A stretch of DNA of 64,000 nt from Robinsoniella peoriensis (GCF_000797495.1 NZ_JTGN01000003.1:42679-106678); one strand, 5' to 3'. Counted from the stretch's first letter, positions 19,636-28,147 are shown. Notes: a model not told the origin generated them from the sequence alone. Made by a program: numbers and translations.

Positions 19636-20229
19636 CTAAATATTTTGAAGGTCCGACGCCCCTAACACCCGGATGCCGCATATTTCCTTTTCACTGCACA
19701 CCGCAATGTTACAATTTTCCATCTGCCGGATCTGAAACCGGCAGCCATATTGAAAAAATGCGTCCCGTGTGCATGCAGAAAAATCCAGACTTCTCAAATC
19801 CCTGTTGATACCGGTTCCCTGCTGTTTTAGATAACTTTCTTTCGATACCCAGATCCTGCCAAAAATACGGTTTTTTTCTTCATCCGGTACATGACCAAAC
19901 AGCTTCCATTCATTTTCATGACTGATCCGTTTTACGATATTTTCTTTATACACCAGCAGTTTTTCTATATCCACGCCTATCTCTTTCTCATGGATACCGC
20001 ACACTATCCCATTCTGACAATGGCTTACATTAAAGTGGATATGGGGATAATCAGGAAGGTATGGCTTCCCATGCTCTCTTTTTCCAATATCGGGAAGCTT
20101 ATCTATTCCATATTCATCTCTCAATCCAAATGCCAGCAGCTGATATCCGATTTTACTCTGCTGCTGCCGTTTTTCTTTTCCTGTTGCGGCAAGTATTTCC
20201 TCCGAAAACAAATATAGCATAATCCTCAT
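19636..20229 (-). CDS. 4'-phosphopantetheinyl transferase (Sfp type)
   Basis: About 197 residues. Three family signatures are present: GKPYLPDYPHIHFNVSHCQN, the Mg-binding GVDIEKL, and FGRIWVSKESYLKQQGTGI (WxxKExxxK with Val-Ser in place of the usual Thr). It would transfer phosphopantetheine from CoA to a carrier protein, either acyl-carrier or a biosynthetic one; no synthase cluster is in the window. The start is one of two nearby ATGs (20229 or 20220) beside AGAGGAAG/GAGG; the first 14 residues of the longer frame are not family-like. Confidence 0.88.
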   Translation of the reverse strand: MRIMLYLFSEEILAATGKEKRQQQSKIGYQLLAFGLRDEYGIDKLPDIGKREHGKPYLPDYPHIHFNVSHCQNGIVCGIHEKEIGVDIEKLLVYKENIVKRISHENEWKLFGHVPDEEKNRIFGRIWVSKESYLKQQGTGINRDLRSLDFSACTRDAFFQYGCRFQIRQMENCNIAVCSEKEICGIRVLGASDLQNI

Positions 20230-20345
20230 CTTCCTCTCTGGTTCATTTTCAGCTGCCTGATGCCGTCCCATACAGCTGCCTTTTTGGCATTATAGCACAA
20301 TTCCTGCTTCTTGCATATATCTGGATAAAGGCTTTCATTTTTATA

Positions 20346-20963
20346 TCAGAAGCCTTCCCGCAATTTTTTTAAAGCATTTTTTTCAATCCTGGAAACGTAA
20401 GACCTGGATATGCCGAGGGCTTTTGCGATCTCCCGCTGTGTTGTCTCTTTTGCACCAAAGAGCCCATACCGGAGAGCCAGTACTTTTTGTTCTCTGTCAT
20501 TCAAATATACTTTGAAGATTTCATACAATTTTTTTGTATTTTCTTCTAACTCCATGGTTTCAATCACATCCACATTATTGCTTTCAATAATGTCCAGAAG
20601 GCTGATTTCATTTCCCTCTTTGTCCATTCCGATTGGCTCGTAGAGAGAGACTTCCTTGGAAGTTTTTTTACGCATCCTTAGCATCATGAGGAGTTCATTT
20701 TCAATACACCTGGCGGCATAAGTGGCTAAACGATTGTTTTTACTATGATCGAAGGTAGTCACTGCTTTTATAAGGCCAATGGTTCCTATGGAAATCAGAT
20801 CTTCCGAATCTTCTTCCGGCCTTTGATATTTTTTGGCGACGTGGGCTACCAATCTCAGGTTACGTTCGATTAGAATCCTCTTTGCGTCCAGGTCGCCCTC
20901 CTTGTATTTTTGAAGAAACAGCTTTTCTTCTTCGGCAGTAAGCGGCTTGGGAAATGTCTTCAA
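20346..20963 (-). CDS. sigK: Sporulation sigma factor SigK
   Basis: About 205 residues. Region 2 holds RNLRLVAHVAKKYQ, EDLISIGTIGLIKAV and RLATYAARCIENELLM; region 4 holds REQKVLALRYGLFG, TQREIAKALGISRSYVSRIE. This order and the LTAEEE start are SigK-like. The N-terminus begins KTFPKPLTAEEE, so there is no ~20-residue membrane pro-sequence as in Bacillus pro-SigK; that is also known from C. difficile. Start is TTG (20963) behind GAGGTG, or GTG three codons earlier. It directs late mother-cell genes. No skin-like insertion. Confidence 0.9.
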   Translation of the reverse strand: MKTFPKPLTAEEEKLFLQKYKEGDLDAKRILIERNLRLVAHVAKKYQRPEEDSEDLISIGTIGLIKAVTTFDHSKNNRLATYAARCIENELLMMLRMRKKTSKEVSLYEPIGMDKEGNEISLLDIIESNNVDVIETMELEENTKKLYEIFKVYLNDREQKVLALRYGLFGAKETTQREIAKALGISRSYVSRIEKNALKKLREGF

Positions 20964-21046
20964 AAAAAGCACCTCAAAGCGGATTTATAACATTGTATGT
21001 TACAAATCTCTTATTAGTGCCTTTCCCATTTATTTTTGGTTGTCCT

Positions 21047-22270
21047 TTATTCTGCTCTTCTTAAAATATCATACGGATCCATGGCTGTCCCAAGGTCAAT
21101 CCAGAGTACCTGCTTCGGGTGGGGTGCGCTTTCCTGGGGATTTCCATCCTCATCCAGAATCTGTTTCACCGTTACGTTCAGGTTGTCTCCGTTTGGTTTC
21201 ATAACTTCAATTTCTTCGCCAACCGAAAATTTATTGCGCTGTTCTATTCTGTACAGCCCGTCTGCATTGCATTCGCCTACTATTCCAAGATAGGTATATT
21301 CTTTCATGTAGGTATTGCTGTCATAAATCTGCGTCGTTTCGTCCGGTTTTCCAAAGAAAAATCCCGTTGTAAACTGCCGGTAAGTGCAATTGGAAATCTG
21401 CTCTTTATACCATGGCATATTCTGTTCATAGCGTTTCGGATCAATGGCATAATCATCAATTGCTTTGCGGTATGTCCTGGCAACGGTTGCCACGTAAAGG
21501 GCCGTTTTCATTCTTCCTTCAATTTTGAAACTGTCTATGCCCGATTCCATCAATTCCGGCACATGCTCAATCATACAGAGATCCTTGGAATTAAATATAT
21601 AGGTTCCCCGTTCATTTTCATAAACAGGCATGTATTCTCCGGGCCTTGTCTCTTCCACAATAGAATATTTCCATCGGCATGGATGCGTGCAGGCCCCCCG
21701 GTTGGCATCCCTGCCGGTAAAATAATTGCTCAGCAGGCATCTTCCGGAATAAGAAATACACATGGCACCGTGTACAAAAGTTTCGATTTCCATCTCTTCC
21801 GGTATATGCGCTCTGATTTCCCTGATTTCCTCCAAAGATAATTCTCTGGCTGTCACTACCCGCTTTGCCCCCAGCTCATGCCAGAAGAGATAGGTTGCGT
21901 AATTCGTATTGTTTGCCTGGGTACTGATATGGCGTTCGATTTCCGGGCATACTCTTTTTGCGATCATAAAAACTCCCGGATCCGCAATAATCAGGGCATC
22001 CGGACCAATTTGCCGCAGTTCCTTAAAATACTCCTCTACCCCGTCTAAATCAAGGTTATGGGCAAGAATATTAGCCGTCACGTATACTTTAACGCCATAC
22101 TGATGCGCGAATGCAATTCCGGCCTTCATATCTTCCATAGAAAAATTCTTGGCTTTTGCCCTCAGTCCGAATGCTTCTCCGCCGATATATACGGCATCCG
22201 CCCCAAATATAACTGCTGTTTTTAATACCTCCAGGCTGCTTGCCGGTATCAGTAATTCTGGTTTTCTCAT
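21047..22270 (-). CDS. U32 family peptidase-like protein (TrhP-type)
   Basis: About 407 residues. MRKPELLIPASSLEVLKTAV, DAVYIGGEAFGLRAKAKNFS, ARELSLEEIREIRAH and HGAMCISYSGRCLLSNYFTGRDANRGACTHPCRW carry the U32 signature and the conserved Cys that bind an Fe-S cluster in TrhP/RlhA. TrhP proteins supply the hydroxyl of 5-hydroxyuridine at tRNA position 34. Here the gene is next to a TrmR-like methyltransferase, the partner that makes 5-methoxyuridine. Bacillus has two adjacent trhP genes; only one is here. It has an elaborate structured leader (22288-22379). Its ATG at 22270 follows a weak GGG site. Confidence 0.9.
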   Translation of the reverse strand: MRKPELLIPASSLEVLKTAVIFGADAVYIGGEAFGLRAKAKNFSMEDMKAGIAFAHQYGVKVYVTANILAHNLDLDGVEEYFKELRQIGPDALIIADPGVFMIAKRVCPEIERHISTQANNTNYATYLFWHELGAKRVVTARELSLEEIREIRAHIPEEMEIETFVHGAMCISYSGRCLLSNYFTGRDANRGACTHPCRWKYSIVEETRPGEYMPVYENERGTYIFNSKDLCMIEHVPELMESGIDSFKIEGRMKTALYVATVARTYRKAIDDYAIDPKRYEQNMPWYKEQISNCTYRQFTTGFFFGKPDETTQIYDSNTYMKEYTYLGIVGECNADGLYRIEQRNKFSVGEEIEVMKPNGDNLNVTVKQILDEDGNPQESAPHPKQVLWIDLGTAMDPYDILRRAE

Positions 22271-22287
22271 GTTTATACCCAATTGCA

Positions 22288-22379
22288 TATTGCAGGCTTG
22301 CCTGCAATACTGCCACAATAAAACAGGTTGAAAGAATCAAACTGTGGCATCCTTTCTAAATCATAATTTTCTTTCAACC
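22288..22379 (-). promoter_or_regulatory. Structured leader with pseudoknot topology, copy 1
   Basis: In RNA order on the minus strand: B GGTTGAAAGAA (22369-22379), A TGCCACA (22343-22349), B' TTCTTTCAACC (22326-22336), A' TGTGGCA (22311-22317), then a perfect 22-base palindrome TATTGCAGGC-AA-GCCTGCAATA (22288-22309). B pairs with B' and the loop segment A can pair with A', an H-type pseudoknot arrangement. The same order and spacing recur at 56740-56832 before an unrelated gene. Not a class of riboswitch I recognise. Confidence 0.6.
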
Positions 22380-22408
22380 TTCTATCCTTTCTTTTGCTCT
22401 GCATAAAC

Positions 22409-22435
22409 AGGGACGGAAGTTATCCCTCCGTCCCT
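22409..22435 (-). other. Hairpin upstream of the U32 leader
   Basis: AGGGACGG / CCGTCCCT stem (8 bp) with an 11-base loop. No T run follows on the minus strand, so it is an uncertain terminator of the trmR transcript or part of the leader. Confidence 0.4.
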
Positions 22436-22527
22436 GATCGTGTTTGATAATTGCTTATATCAAGATGTACGGTCCAGTTTGTGTAGAGATGTGCCGATTG
22501 GTGAAAATATTTTTCAGGCACGCTCTC
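22436..22527. repeat. Decayed relative of the hairpin MITE family
   Basis: Ends resemble the 165-bp family (GATCGTGTTTGATAATTGCT on the left, TTTTTCAGGCACGCTCTCG on the right) around a shorter, diverged middle. The right end contributes the last codons and TGA stop of the methyltransferase gene. Confidence 0.55.
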
Positions 22528-23164
22528 GCTTTATACTCACCGTCGCCCCGTCTCCAATTGGAATAATTGTCGTCAGAAGCTGTTCGTTATGTTTCAATTC
22601 ATAGAGGTAGTCTCTCATTCTTTTATAAATCGTCCTGTTCCTGCGTTCTACTGCAAACCGGGACTCTATGATATCACCGTCCTGGAGGACATTGTCCGAT
22701 ACCAGTATGCCTCCCGTTCCCAGAAGCCTTAATACTTCCGGCAGGAAATGAATATACTGCCCCTTAGCAGCATCCATAAAAATAAAGTCGAAGCTGCCCT
22801 GCAGCTCTTTTAAAATTTCCATGGCATCCCCCTCTAAAAGGGTAATCCGGTCTTCCCGACCTGCTTTTTTGAAATTTTCCCGTGCAATGGGAATCCTTTT
22901 TTCATATTTTTCAATGGTTGTAATATGACAGTCTTCCCCTGTATATTCACTCATCAGCAGAGTAGAAAATCCCACTGCTGTCCCAACCTCCAGAATCTTC
23001 TTCGGACGGTGGACCGTCAGAAGTACTTTTAAAAAGCTCTGCATCTCCCGGCGGATAATAGGCACATAATCTTCACATGCCTGTCTCTCCAATTCATCTA
23101 AAAAAGGCGTATTTCCCACATCCAGAGAGTTGATATAGGTTACCATTCTTTCATCTACAATCAC
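22514..23164 (-). CDS. O-methyltransferase (TrmR-like)
   Basis: 216 residues. Class I SAM fold with LEVGTAVGFSTLLMSEYT (motif I, about 65-75), ITTIEKYEKRIPIARENF, ITLLEGDAMEIL, FDFIFMDAAKGQYIHFLPE and VSDNVLQDG. This is the cation-dependent catechol-type family to which YrrM/TrmR belongs; TrmR methylates 5-hydroxyuridine at tRNA wobble position 34. The context (U32 protein downstream, MltG-like upstream) matches Bacillus yrrL-yrrM-yrrN, supporting that role. The C-terminal ...KRERA and stop are encoded by a repeat end, so the last residues may differ from relatives. Confidence 0.85.
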   Translation of the reverse strand: MIVDERMVTYINSLDVGNTPFLDELERQACEDYVPIIRREMQSFLKVLLTVHRPKKILEVGTAVGFSTLLMSEYTGEDCHITTIEKYEKRIPIARENFKKAGREDRITLLEGDAMEILKELQGSFDFIFMDAAKGQYIHFLPEVLRLLGTGGILVSDNVLQDGDIIESRFAVERRNRTIYKRMRDYLYELKHNEQLLTTIIPIGDGATVSIKRERA

Positions 23165-23176
23165 TGCTGTTCCATC

Positions 23177-23560
23177 CTATTCTTCCGTCTGTGCTTCTGT
23201 TTCCTGAGCCAGCTCTTCCAGCATCTCATCCGCATCCTGCGCCGTCGTCAGAATATAGTTACCTTTTTTTAATTTACCACTGTACTTTGACAATTTTTCC
23301 TGTACCCAGAAAACTTTTGCATCTTTTATCAGCCCTTTGCTTTCCAACAGTTCGCCGACCTCCATAACTGACATATCATCTGTTATGGTAACCGCCACTT
23401 CTTTCCCGGGAGGATCTGATACCGTCTCCCCTGCAAAGACCTGAAAACCAAAATCGTAAGCATGTCTGCCAAAGACAAATAGCGCATATACAATTAAAAT
23501 AAGGATTACCATTTTTACACAGGTCATCGTTATGGATAACACTACTTTTTTGGCATTCAT
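23177..23560 (-). CDS. Truncated MltG/YceG-like membrane protein
   Basis: About 127 residues from ATG behind AGGAGG. One N-terminal span (VLSITMTCVKMVILILIVYA, about 5-30), then an extracytoplasmic segment VAVTITDDMSVMEVGELLES, KVFWVQEKLSKYSGKLKKGN and YILTTAQDADEMLEEL that matches the LysM-like N-terminal part of MltG. The ~200-residue lytic transglycosylase domain, with its catalytic Glu, is absent and there is no frameshifted continuation before trmR 13 bases downstream. It occupies exactly the yrrL (mltG) position of the conserved block. Probably a family of short MltG-like proteins rather than a fresh truncation. Confidence 0.75.
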   Translation of the reverse strand: MNAKKVVLSITMTCVKMVILILIVYALFVFGRHAYDFGFQVFAGETVSDPPGKEVAVTITDDMSVMEVGELLESKGLIKDAKVFWVQEKLSKYSGKLKKGNYILTTAQDADEMLEELAQETEAQTEE

Positions 23561-23576
23561 ATATATCCTCCTGAAC

Positions 23577-23635
23577 AGCACAAGCCAGCTTGCGCTATTC
23601 CTTAATTAGTAATTTGAAAGCGGTCTTCTTTCAAA
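23577..23635 (-). promoter_or_regulatory. Leader hairpin plus palindrome before the MltG-like gene
   Basis: Minus strand: stem TTTGAAAG / CTTTCAAA (23613-23635), then a 20-base palindrome AGCGCAAGC-TG-GCTTGTGCT (23577-23596) touching the AGGAGG site. The order hairpin then palindrome then ribosome site mimics the leaders at 22288-22379 and 56740-56832, though sequence identity is low. Confidence 0.4.
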
Positions 23636-23645
23636 CTACGGCCTC

Positions 23646-24002
23646 CTATAAGTTGAGCTCACCGGCAAAGTCGTCTATGTCCATTTCAATCACATTCATT
23701 ATATCCTGATCGATCTTCTGGAGCATCTTACAGACACGCAGCTCTGACTTTAGATAGTCCTCCACCAGAGGATTTTTCCGAAACTCCGCATAATCTTTCT
23801 GAATCTTCTGAAGCTCCTGAAACAGATCTTTATCTTCTTTCAAACTCTGCATTTCAAAATTCTTCTTACGAAATTCATCAATTTGTGCCTTTAATTCCGG
23901 GTTATCTTTCAGTCTGATTTTCGCCTTCTCAAAGTCTCTGTACGCCGTACATTCCTGCACCGCTTCCACCAGAGCTTCTAAGCACGCTGTCACCTTGTCC
24001 AT
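23646..24002 (-). CDS. YlbF family regulator
   Basis: About 118 residues, all-helical, with VTACLEALVEAVQECTAYRD, LKDNPELKAQIDEFRKKNFEMQS and KIQKDYAEFRKNPLVEDYLKSE. YlbF and YmcA form, with YaaT, a complex that stimulates RNase Y and affects sporulation in Bacillus. Here it lies 12 bases behind the RNase J gene, an RNA-decay context that fits. Start chosen at the ATG 9 bases behind AAGGA; a TTG three codons earlier is possible. Confidence 0.8.
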   Translation of the reverse strand: MDKVTACLEALVEAVQECTAYRDFEKAKIRLKDNPELKAQIDEFRKKNFEMQSLKEDKDLFQELQKIQKDYAEFRKNPLVEDYLKSELRVCKMLQKIDQDIMNVIEMDIDDFAGELNL

Positions 24003-24014
24003 TTCTATCAATCC

Positions 24015-25679
24015 TTATACTTCCATAATAATTGGCAATATCATCGGGTTACGCTTTGTCTTTTTCCAGAGATAATCACTCAGTGAATCTTTGATTGAGC
24101 TTTTAATTTTGCCCCAGTCCGTAATATTCTTATCCGAACAATGGTCTAAAGATTCCTCTACTACCCGCCTTGCCTCTTCCATAAGAATCTCTGACTCTCT
24201 GACATATACAAATCCCCTGGAAACAATATCGGGACCCGCAAGCAGCTGGTTACTGTATTTTTCAAGCGTCAGTACCACAATCAGAATTCCGTCTTCCGCA
24301 AGGTGCTGTCTGTCACGAAGAACAATGTTCCCCACGTCTCCTACACCAAGTCCGTCTACCAGAATTGCTCCTGTCTGTACCTTATCAACTACTTTTGCCT
24401 GTTTGTCGTCCAGTTCCAATACATCTCCGGAAGATAAAATAAAAATGTTCTCTTTTGAAATACCAAGATTGCCTGCAATTCCAGCCTGTGCTTTCAAATG
24501 GCGGTATTCGCCGTGAACGGGTATTGCATATTTCGGACGTACCAGGGAATAAATCAATTTAATCTCTTCCTGGCAGGCATGTCCGGATACGTGTGCATCC
24601 TGGAAAATAACATCAGCACCCTTCATGGATAATTCATTAATAACTTTAGAAACCGCCTTCTCATTTCCCGGAATCGGGTTGGAACTGAAGATAACCGTAT
24701 CCCCCGGCTTAATGCTGATCTTACGGTGCATGTCGTATGCCATTCTGGACAGCGCAGCCATAGATTCTCCCTGACTTCCGGTAGTAATTAACACCATCTG
24801 CTCATCCGGATAATTTTTCATCTGTTCCAGATCAATTAATGTATGTTCCGGTATGCTGATATATCCTAACTCGGAAGCAATGGTGATGATACTTACCATA
24901 CTTCTTCCTTCTACTACTACTTTTCTTCCGTATTTATATGCCGAATTAATAATCTGCTGAACTCTGTCTACATTCGATGCAAACGTCGCAATAATAATTC
25001 TCGTATTTTTATGCTCCGCAAATATATTGTCAAAAGTTTTACCAACTGTCCGTTCAGACATGGTAAAGCCCGGTCTTTCCGCGTTTGTACTGTCACACAT
25101 CAGGGCCAGAACGCCCTTCTTTCCAATTTCTCCGAATCGCTGTAAATCAATTGCATCTCCAAATACCGGTGTATAATCTACTTTAAAATCTCCTGTATGC
25201 ACCACGGTTCCTGCTGGTGAATAAATAGCCAGGGCGGAAGCGTCTGCGATACTGTGATTTGTCTTGATAAATTCGATACGAAAAGCTCCCAGGTTAATGG
25301 CCTGTCCATGCTTAATCACCTTTCGCTTTGTCGTCTTCAGTAAATTGTGTTCCTTTAATTTGTTATCAATGATTCCAATTGTCAGCTTAGTTGCATAAAT
25401 CGGAACATTGATCTCCTTAAGAACATATGGAAGAGCACCAATATGATCCTCGTGTCCATGGGTAATCACAAATCCCTTTACTTTCTGAATATTGTTCTTC
25501 AGATAAGTGATATCGGGGATTACCAGGTCAATTCCCAGCATGTCGTCTTCCGGAAATGACAATCCGCAATCCACAACAATAATACTGTCTTCAAATTCAA
25601 AGGCAGTAATGTTCATTCCGATCTGTTCCAAACCACCGAGCGGAATGATTTTCAATTTTGAGTTATTAATATTTTTCAA
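24015..25679 (-). CDS. rnj: Ribonuclease J
   Basis: 554 residues, normal length. Metallo-beta-lactamase core: GFVITHGHEDHIGALPYVL (HxHxDH), NHSIADASALAI, VVHTGDFKVDYTP, then the beta-CASP part IIIATFASNVDRVQQIINSA, VLITTGSQGESMAALSRMA and PIHGEYRHLKAQA-like PVHGEYRHL. 5'-to-3' exonuclease and endonuclease for mRNA turnover and rRNA maturation. TTG start (25679) well spaced behind AGGAGG. It sits between a DUF1292 gene and ylbF. Confidence 0.96.
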   Translation of the reverse strand: MKNINNSKLKIIPLGGLEQIGMNITAFEFEDSIIVVDCGLSFPEDDMLGIDLVIPDITYLKNNIQKVKGFVITHGHEDHIGALPYVLKEINVPIYATKLTIGIIDNKLKEHNLLKTTKRKVIKHGQAINLGAFRIEFIKTNHSIADASALAIYSPAGTVVHTGDFKVDYTPVFGDAIDLQRFGEIGKKGVLALMCDSTNAERPGFTMSERTVGKTFDNIFAEHKNTRIIIATFASNVDRVQQIINSAYKYGRKVVVEGRSMVSIITIASELGYISIPEHTLIDLEQMKNYPDEQMVLITTGSQGESMAALSRMAYDMHRKISIKPGDTVIFSSNPIPGNEKAVSKVINELSMKGADVIFQDAHVSGHACQEEIKLIYSLVRPKYAIPVHGEYRHLKAQAGIAGNLGISKENIFILSSGDVLELDDKQAKVVDKVQTGAILVDGLGVGDVGNIVLRDRQHLAEDGILIVVLTLEKYSNQLLAGPDIVSRGFVYVRESEILMEEARRVVEESLDHCSDKNITDWGKIKSSIKDSLSDYLWKKTKRNPMILPIIMEV

Positions 25680-25754
25680 TCAATTAGACCTCCTTTGCCT
25701 ACTTGTTTTATTTTTATCTATACTTATATACGCAGCCCATACCTGCATATTTCT

Positions 25755-26021
25755 TTACAAAGTGATATCAACATCTTCCAGCATCTCACCGAAAATCTTA
25801 GATACTGCTTCCAATTCTTCGTCATCTTCTACGATCTCATAAAGTGCTTCCTGTTCTCCGTCTGCTGACAAATCTTTTAATATAAATGCTTCCGCATCTT
25901 CTTCTTCATCATCGGATTCGGTAACCAGAATATAATTCATACCATTTATACGTGTTTGTTCCAACACAAAAAACTCTGCAGCCTCATCTGTGTCTGCAAA
26001 AGTAAATTTAATTTTTTCCAT
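25755..26021 (-). CDS. DUF1292 protein (YrzB-like)
   Basis: 88 residues, very acidic. IKFTFADTDEAAEFFVLEQTR, NYILVTESDDEEEDAEAFIL and YEIVEDDEELEAVSKIFGEM are characteristic. Function unknown. It follows ruvX by 2 bases and belongs to the conserved ireB-ruvX-DUF1292 operon (Bacillus yrzL-yrrK-yrzB). Confidence 0.9.
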   Translation of the reverse strand: MEKIKFTFADTDEAAEFFVLEQTRINGMNYILVTESDDEEEDAEAFILKDLSADGEQEALYEIVEDDEELEAVSKIFGEMLEDVDITL

Positions 26022-26023
26022 TA

Positions 26024-26455
26024 TTATTTTAACCTCATTCCCTCACTGTCTAAATAGCCCTGCAGGATATACACAGCCGCAAGTTGATCCACATACTTTT
26101 TACGGTCTTCTCTTCGCACATTGCTTTCCATTAAAGTACGGTTCGCTTCTACGGTTGTAAGCCTTTCATCCCACATGACAACTTCCAGACCTGTCCTTCT
26201 CTCCAGCATTTCTTTAAATGCCAAAGACTTTTCAGCCCTGTCACCAATTGTGTTATTCATATTTTTCGGAAAGCCGAGCACCAGCTTTCCAACTTCATAT
26301 TCCTGTATCAATGTTTCTATTCTTGCCAGGGTCTGACGAAGCTTATTTTCGGACGTTCTTCGTACAATTTCAATCCCCTGGGCGGTAATTCCCAAAGCAT
26401 CGCTGATAGCCACACCTACTGTTTTGGAGCCAAAGTCCAATCCCATTGTTCTCAT
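26024..26455 (-). CDS. ruvX: Putative pre-16S rRNA nuclease / RuvX
   Basis: 143 residues. RNase H-like fold: [19 protein letters not shown] with the first Asp, [36 protein letters not shown] and [17 protein letters not shown] with the last catalytic Asp. YqgF-type nuclease implicated in 16S 5'-end maturation. It starts 7 bases behind ireB. Confidence 0.95.
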   Translation of the reverse strand: MRTMGLDFGSKTVGVAISDALGITAQGIEIVRRTSENKLRQTLARIETLIQEYEVGKLVLGFPKNMNNTIGDRAEKSLAFKEMLERRTGLEVVMWDERLTTVEANRTLMESNVRREDRKKYVDQLAAVYILQGYLDSEGMRLK

Positions 26456-26462
26456 AGTGCCG

Positions 26463-26726
26463 CTACTGCCATGCCTTATTCTTGATATACTCTTTTAATA
26501 ACTCTTCGACAAGCTCGTCCCGTTCAACTTTCATAATCATGCTTCTGGCATTGTTATGACTGGTGATATATGTTGGATCACCTGACATAATATAGCCTAC
26601 AATCTGATTCACAGGATTATAGCCTTTTTCAGTCATTGCATTATAAACGGTATCCAGTACGTCCTTTACCCGGATCTCTGCGTCTGAGTTTACGTTAAAA
26701 TATTGTGTATTACTAATCTTTCCCAT
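26463..26726 (-). CDS. ireB: IreB family regulatory phosphoprotein
   Basis: 87 residues (UPF0297/DUF965). [50 protein letters not shown] and [14 protein letters not shown] are invariant family features. Substrate of the serine/threonine kinase IreK that tunes cephalosporin resistance in enterococci. First gene of the block; alaS, which normally precedes it, is replaced here by mtaB. Confidence 0.95.
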   Translation of the reverse strand: MGKISNTQYFNVNSDAEIRVKDVLDTVYNAMTEKGYNPVNQIVGYIMSGDPTYITSHNNARSMIMKVERDELVEELLKEYIKNKAWQ

Positions 26727-26839
26727 TTTATCACGCCCTTAATTAAACTTTACATTCATTCTAATATAAATAAAGGAAAATTACAATCCCATTTTTCAAA
26801 AAAGTTTCTCAACTGCTTCTTTTATTCCCGTAAATTTTC

Positions 26840-28147
26840 CTAATTTTCACATAATAGCAGATGATTTTTCAGTCTTCCCTGCAATCTCTTTTTCATCAGA
26901 CAATTGGAATAATCAGCATCTGCAGGGCATGCTGCCTTAATATATTCCCGCGTATGTCCTATAAAATAATCTTTTTCTTCCACACTTATTTTTTCTTCAA
27001 AAAGAATCTCAGATTCTTTCCCAAAAAAGCTTTCTTCATATGCCGTTTGGTTTTCTTCGTTTAACCGGATCAGTTCCTGGCTGCGGATATTTTTTATATT
27101 TTCATCTATCTGGTTTTCCATAACTGCAGCTTTCGTACCCTTACGCCTGGAATATTTAAAGATGTGTGTTTCAAAAAAACGGATTCTTTTTAAGAACTCT
27201 TTTGTTGTGTGAAATTCTTCCTCTGTCTCACCTGGAAAACCAACAATTACATCTGTGGTCAGCGCCGGCTGATCAAAATATTTTCGCAAAATTATGCATT
27301 TTTCTTCAAATTCTCTGGTATCATAACGTCGGTTCATTCTTTTTAAAGTCTCATTACATCCACTCTGTAATGACAGGTGGAAATGCGGACAGATCTTTTC
27401 CAAAGAGCTTAATTTTTTCGCAAATTCTTCTGTAATAATACGAGGCTCTAAGGACCCCAGACGGATTCTCTGAATTCCCTCTATCTGATGAACCGTTACA
27501 ATCAGTTCCAATAAGTCTGATCCCAGATCTATACCGTAAGAACTTAAATGAATACCGGTCAGAACCACTTCCTGATATCCTGCTTTTGCAAGATTTGCAA
27601 CCTCGTTTTTTACATCTTCAGTACCCCTGCTGCGCACTCTGCCTCTGGCATAGGGTATGATACAATAGCTGCAGAACTGGTTGCATCCATCCTGCACCTT
27701 TATATATGCCCTGGTGTGCTCCGCCGTTCTGGAAATCGTCAGGTTTTCATACTCTGATGTATGGTTGACATCGATAATTGCTTCTTCTTCATCCTGATTT
27801 ATTTCATAAGCTTTCAGGATAGAAACCAGATCTTTTTTCTTATTATTTCCAATTACAATATCGATCGCATCGTCTTTTTTCAGTTCTTCTTTCGATGCCT
27901 GTACATAACATCCGGCAGCCACTACAATTGCACCCGGATTCATCTTTTTAGCTTTGTGGAGCATCTGTCTGGACTTGCGATCCGCAATATTTGTTACCGT
28001 GCATGTATTAATGATATAGATATCGGCTCCCGGCTCAAAGGGAACTATTTTATAACCATTTTCCTGTAAAATCTGCTGCATCGCTTCGGTTTCATATGCA
28101 TTTACTTTGCATCCCAGATTATGCAGCGCTACTGTTTTTTGATTCAT
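26840..28147 (-). CDS. mtaB: tRNA ms2t6A methylthiotransferase MtaB
   Basis: About 435 residues. UPF0004 domain (LHNLGCKVNAYETEAM, INTCTVTNIADRKSRQM, VVAAGCYVQ) with three Cys for the auxiliary cluster, radical-SAM motif QDGCNQFCSYCIIPYARG, and a C-terminal TRAM-like region. It adds the 2-methylthio group to t6A37 of ANN-decoding tRNAs. The start (28147) is behind AAAGGTG; the preceding 14 codons of the longer frame fall in the divergent promoter region. Confidence 0.94.
   Translation of the reverse strand: MNQKTVALHNLGCKVNAYETEAMQQILQENGYKIVPFEPGADIYIINTCTVTNIADRKSRQMLHKAKKMNPGAIVVAAGCYVQASKEELKKDDAIDIVIGNNKKKDLVSILKAYEINQDEEEAIIDVNHTSEYENLTISRTAEHTRAYIKVQDGCNQFCSYCIIPYARGRVRSRGTEDVKNEVANLAKAGYQEVVLTGIHLSSYGIDLGSDLLELIVTVHQIEGIQRIRLGSLEPRIITEEFAKKLSSLEKICPHFHLSLQSGCNETLKRMNRRYDTREFEEKCIILRKYFDQPALTTDVIVGFPGETEEEFHTTKEFLKRIRFFETHIFKYSRRKGTKAAVMENQIDENIKNIRSQELIRLNEENQTAYEESFFGKESEILFEEKISVEEKDYFIGHTREYIKAACPADADYSNCLMKKRLQGRLKNHLLLCEN

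Noticed and set aside
21119..21841. 240-codon plus-strand frame
   Set aside because: Antisense to the U32 gene, whose motifs are clear.
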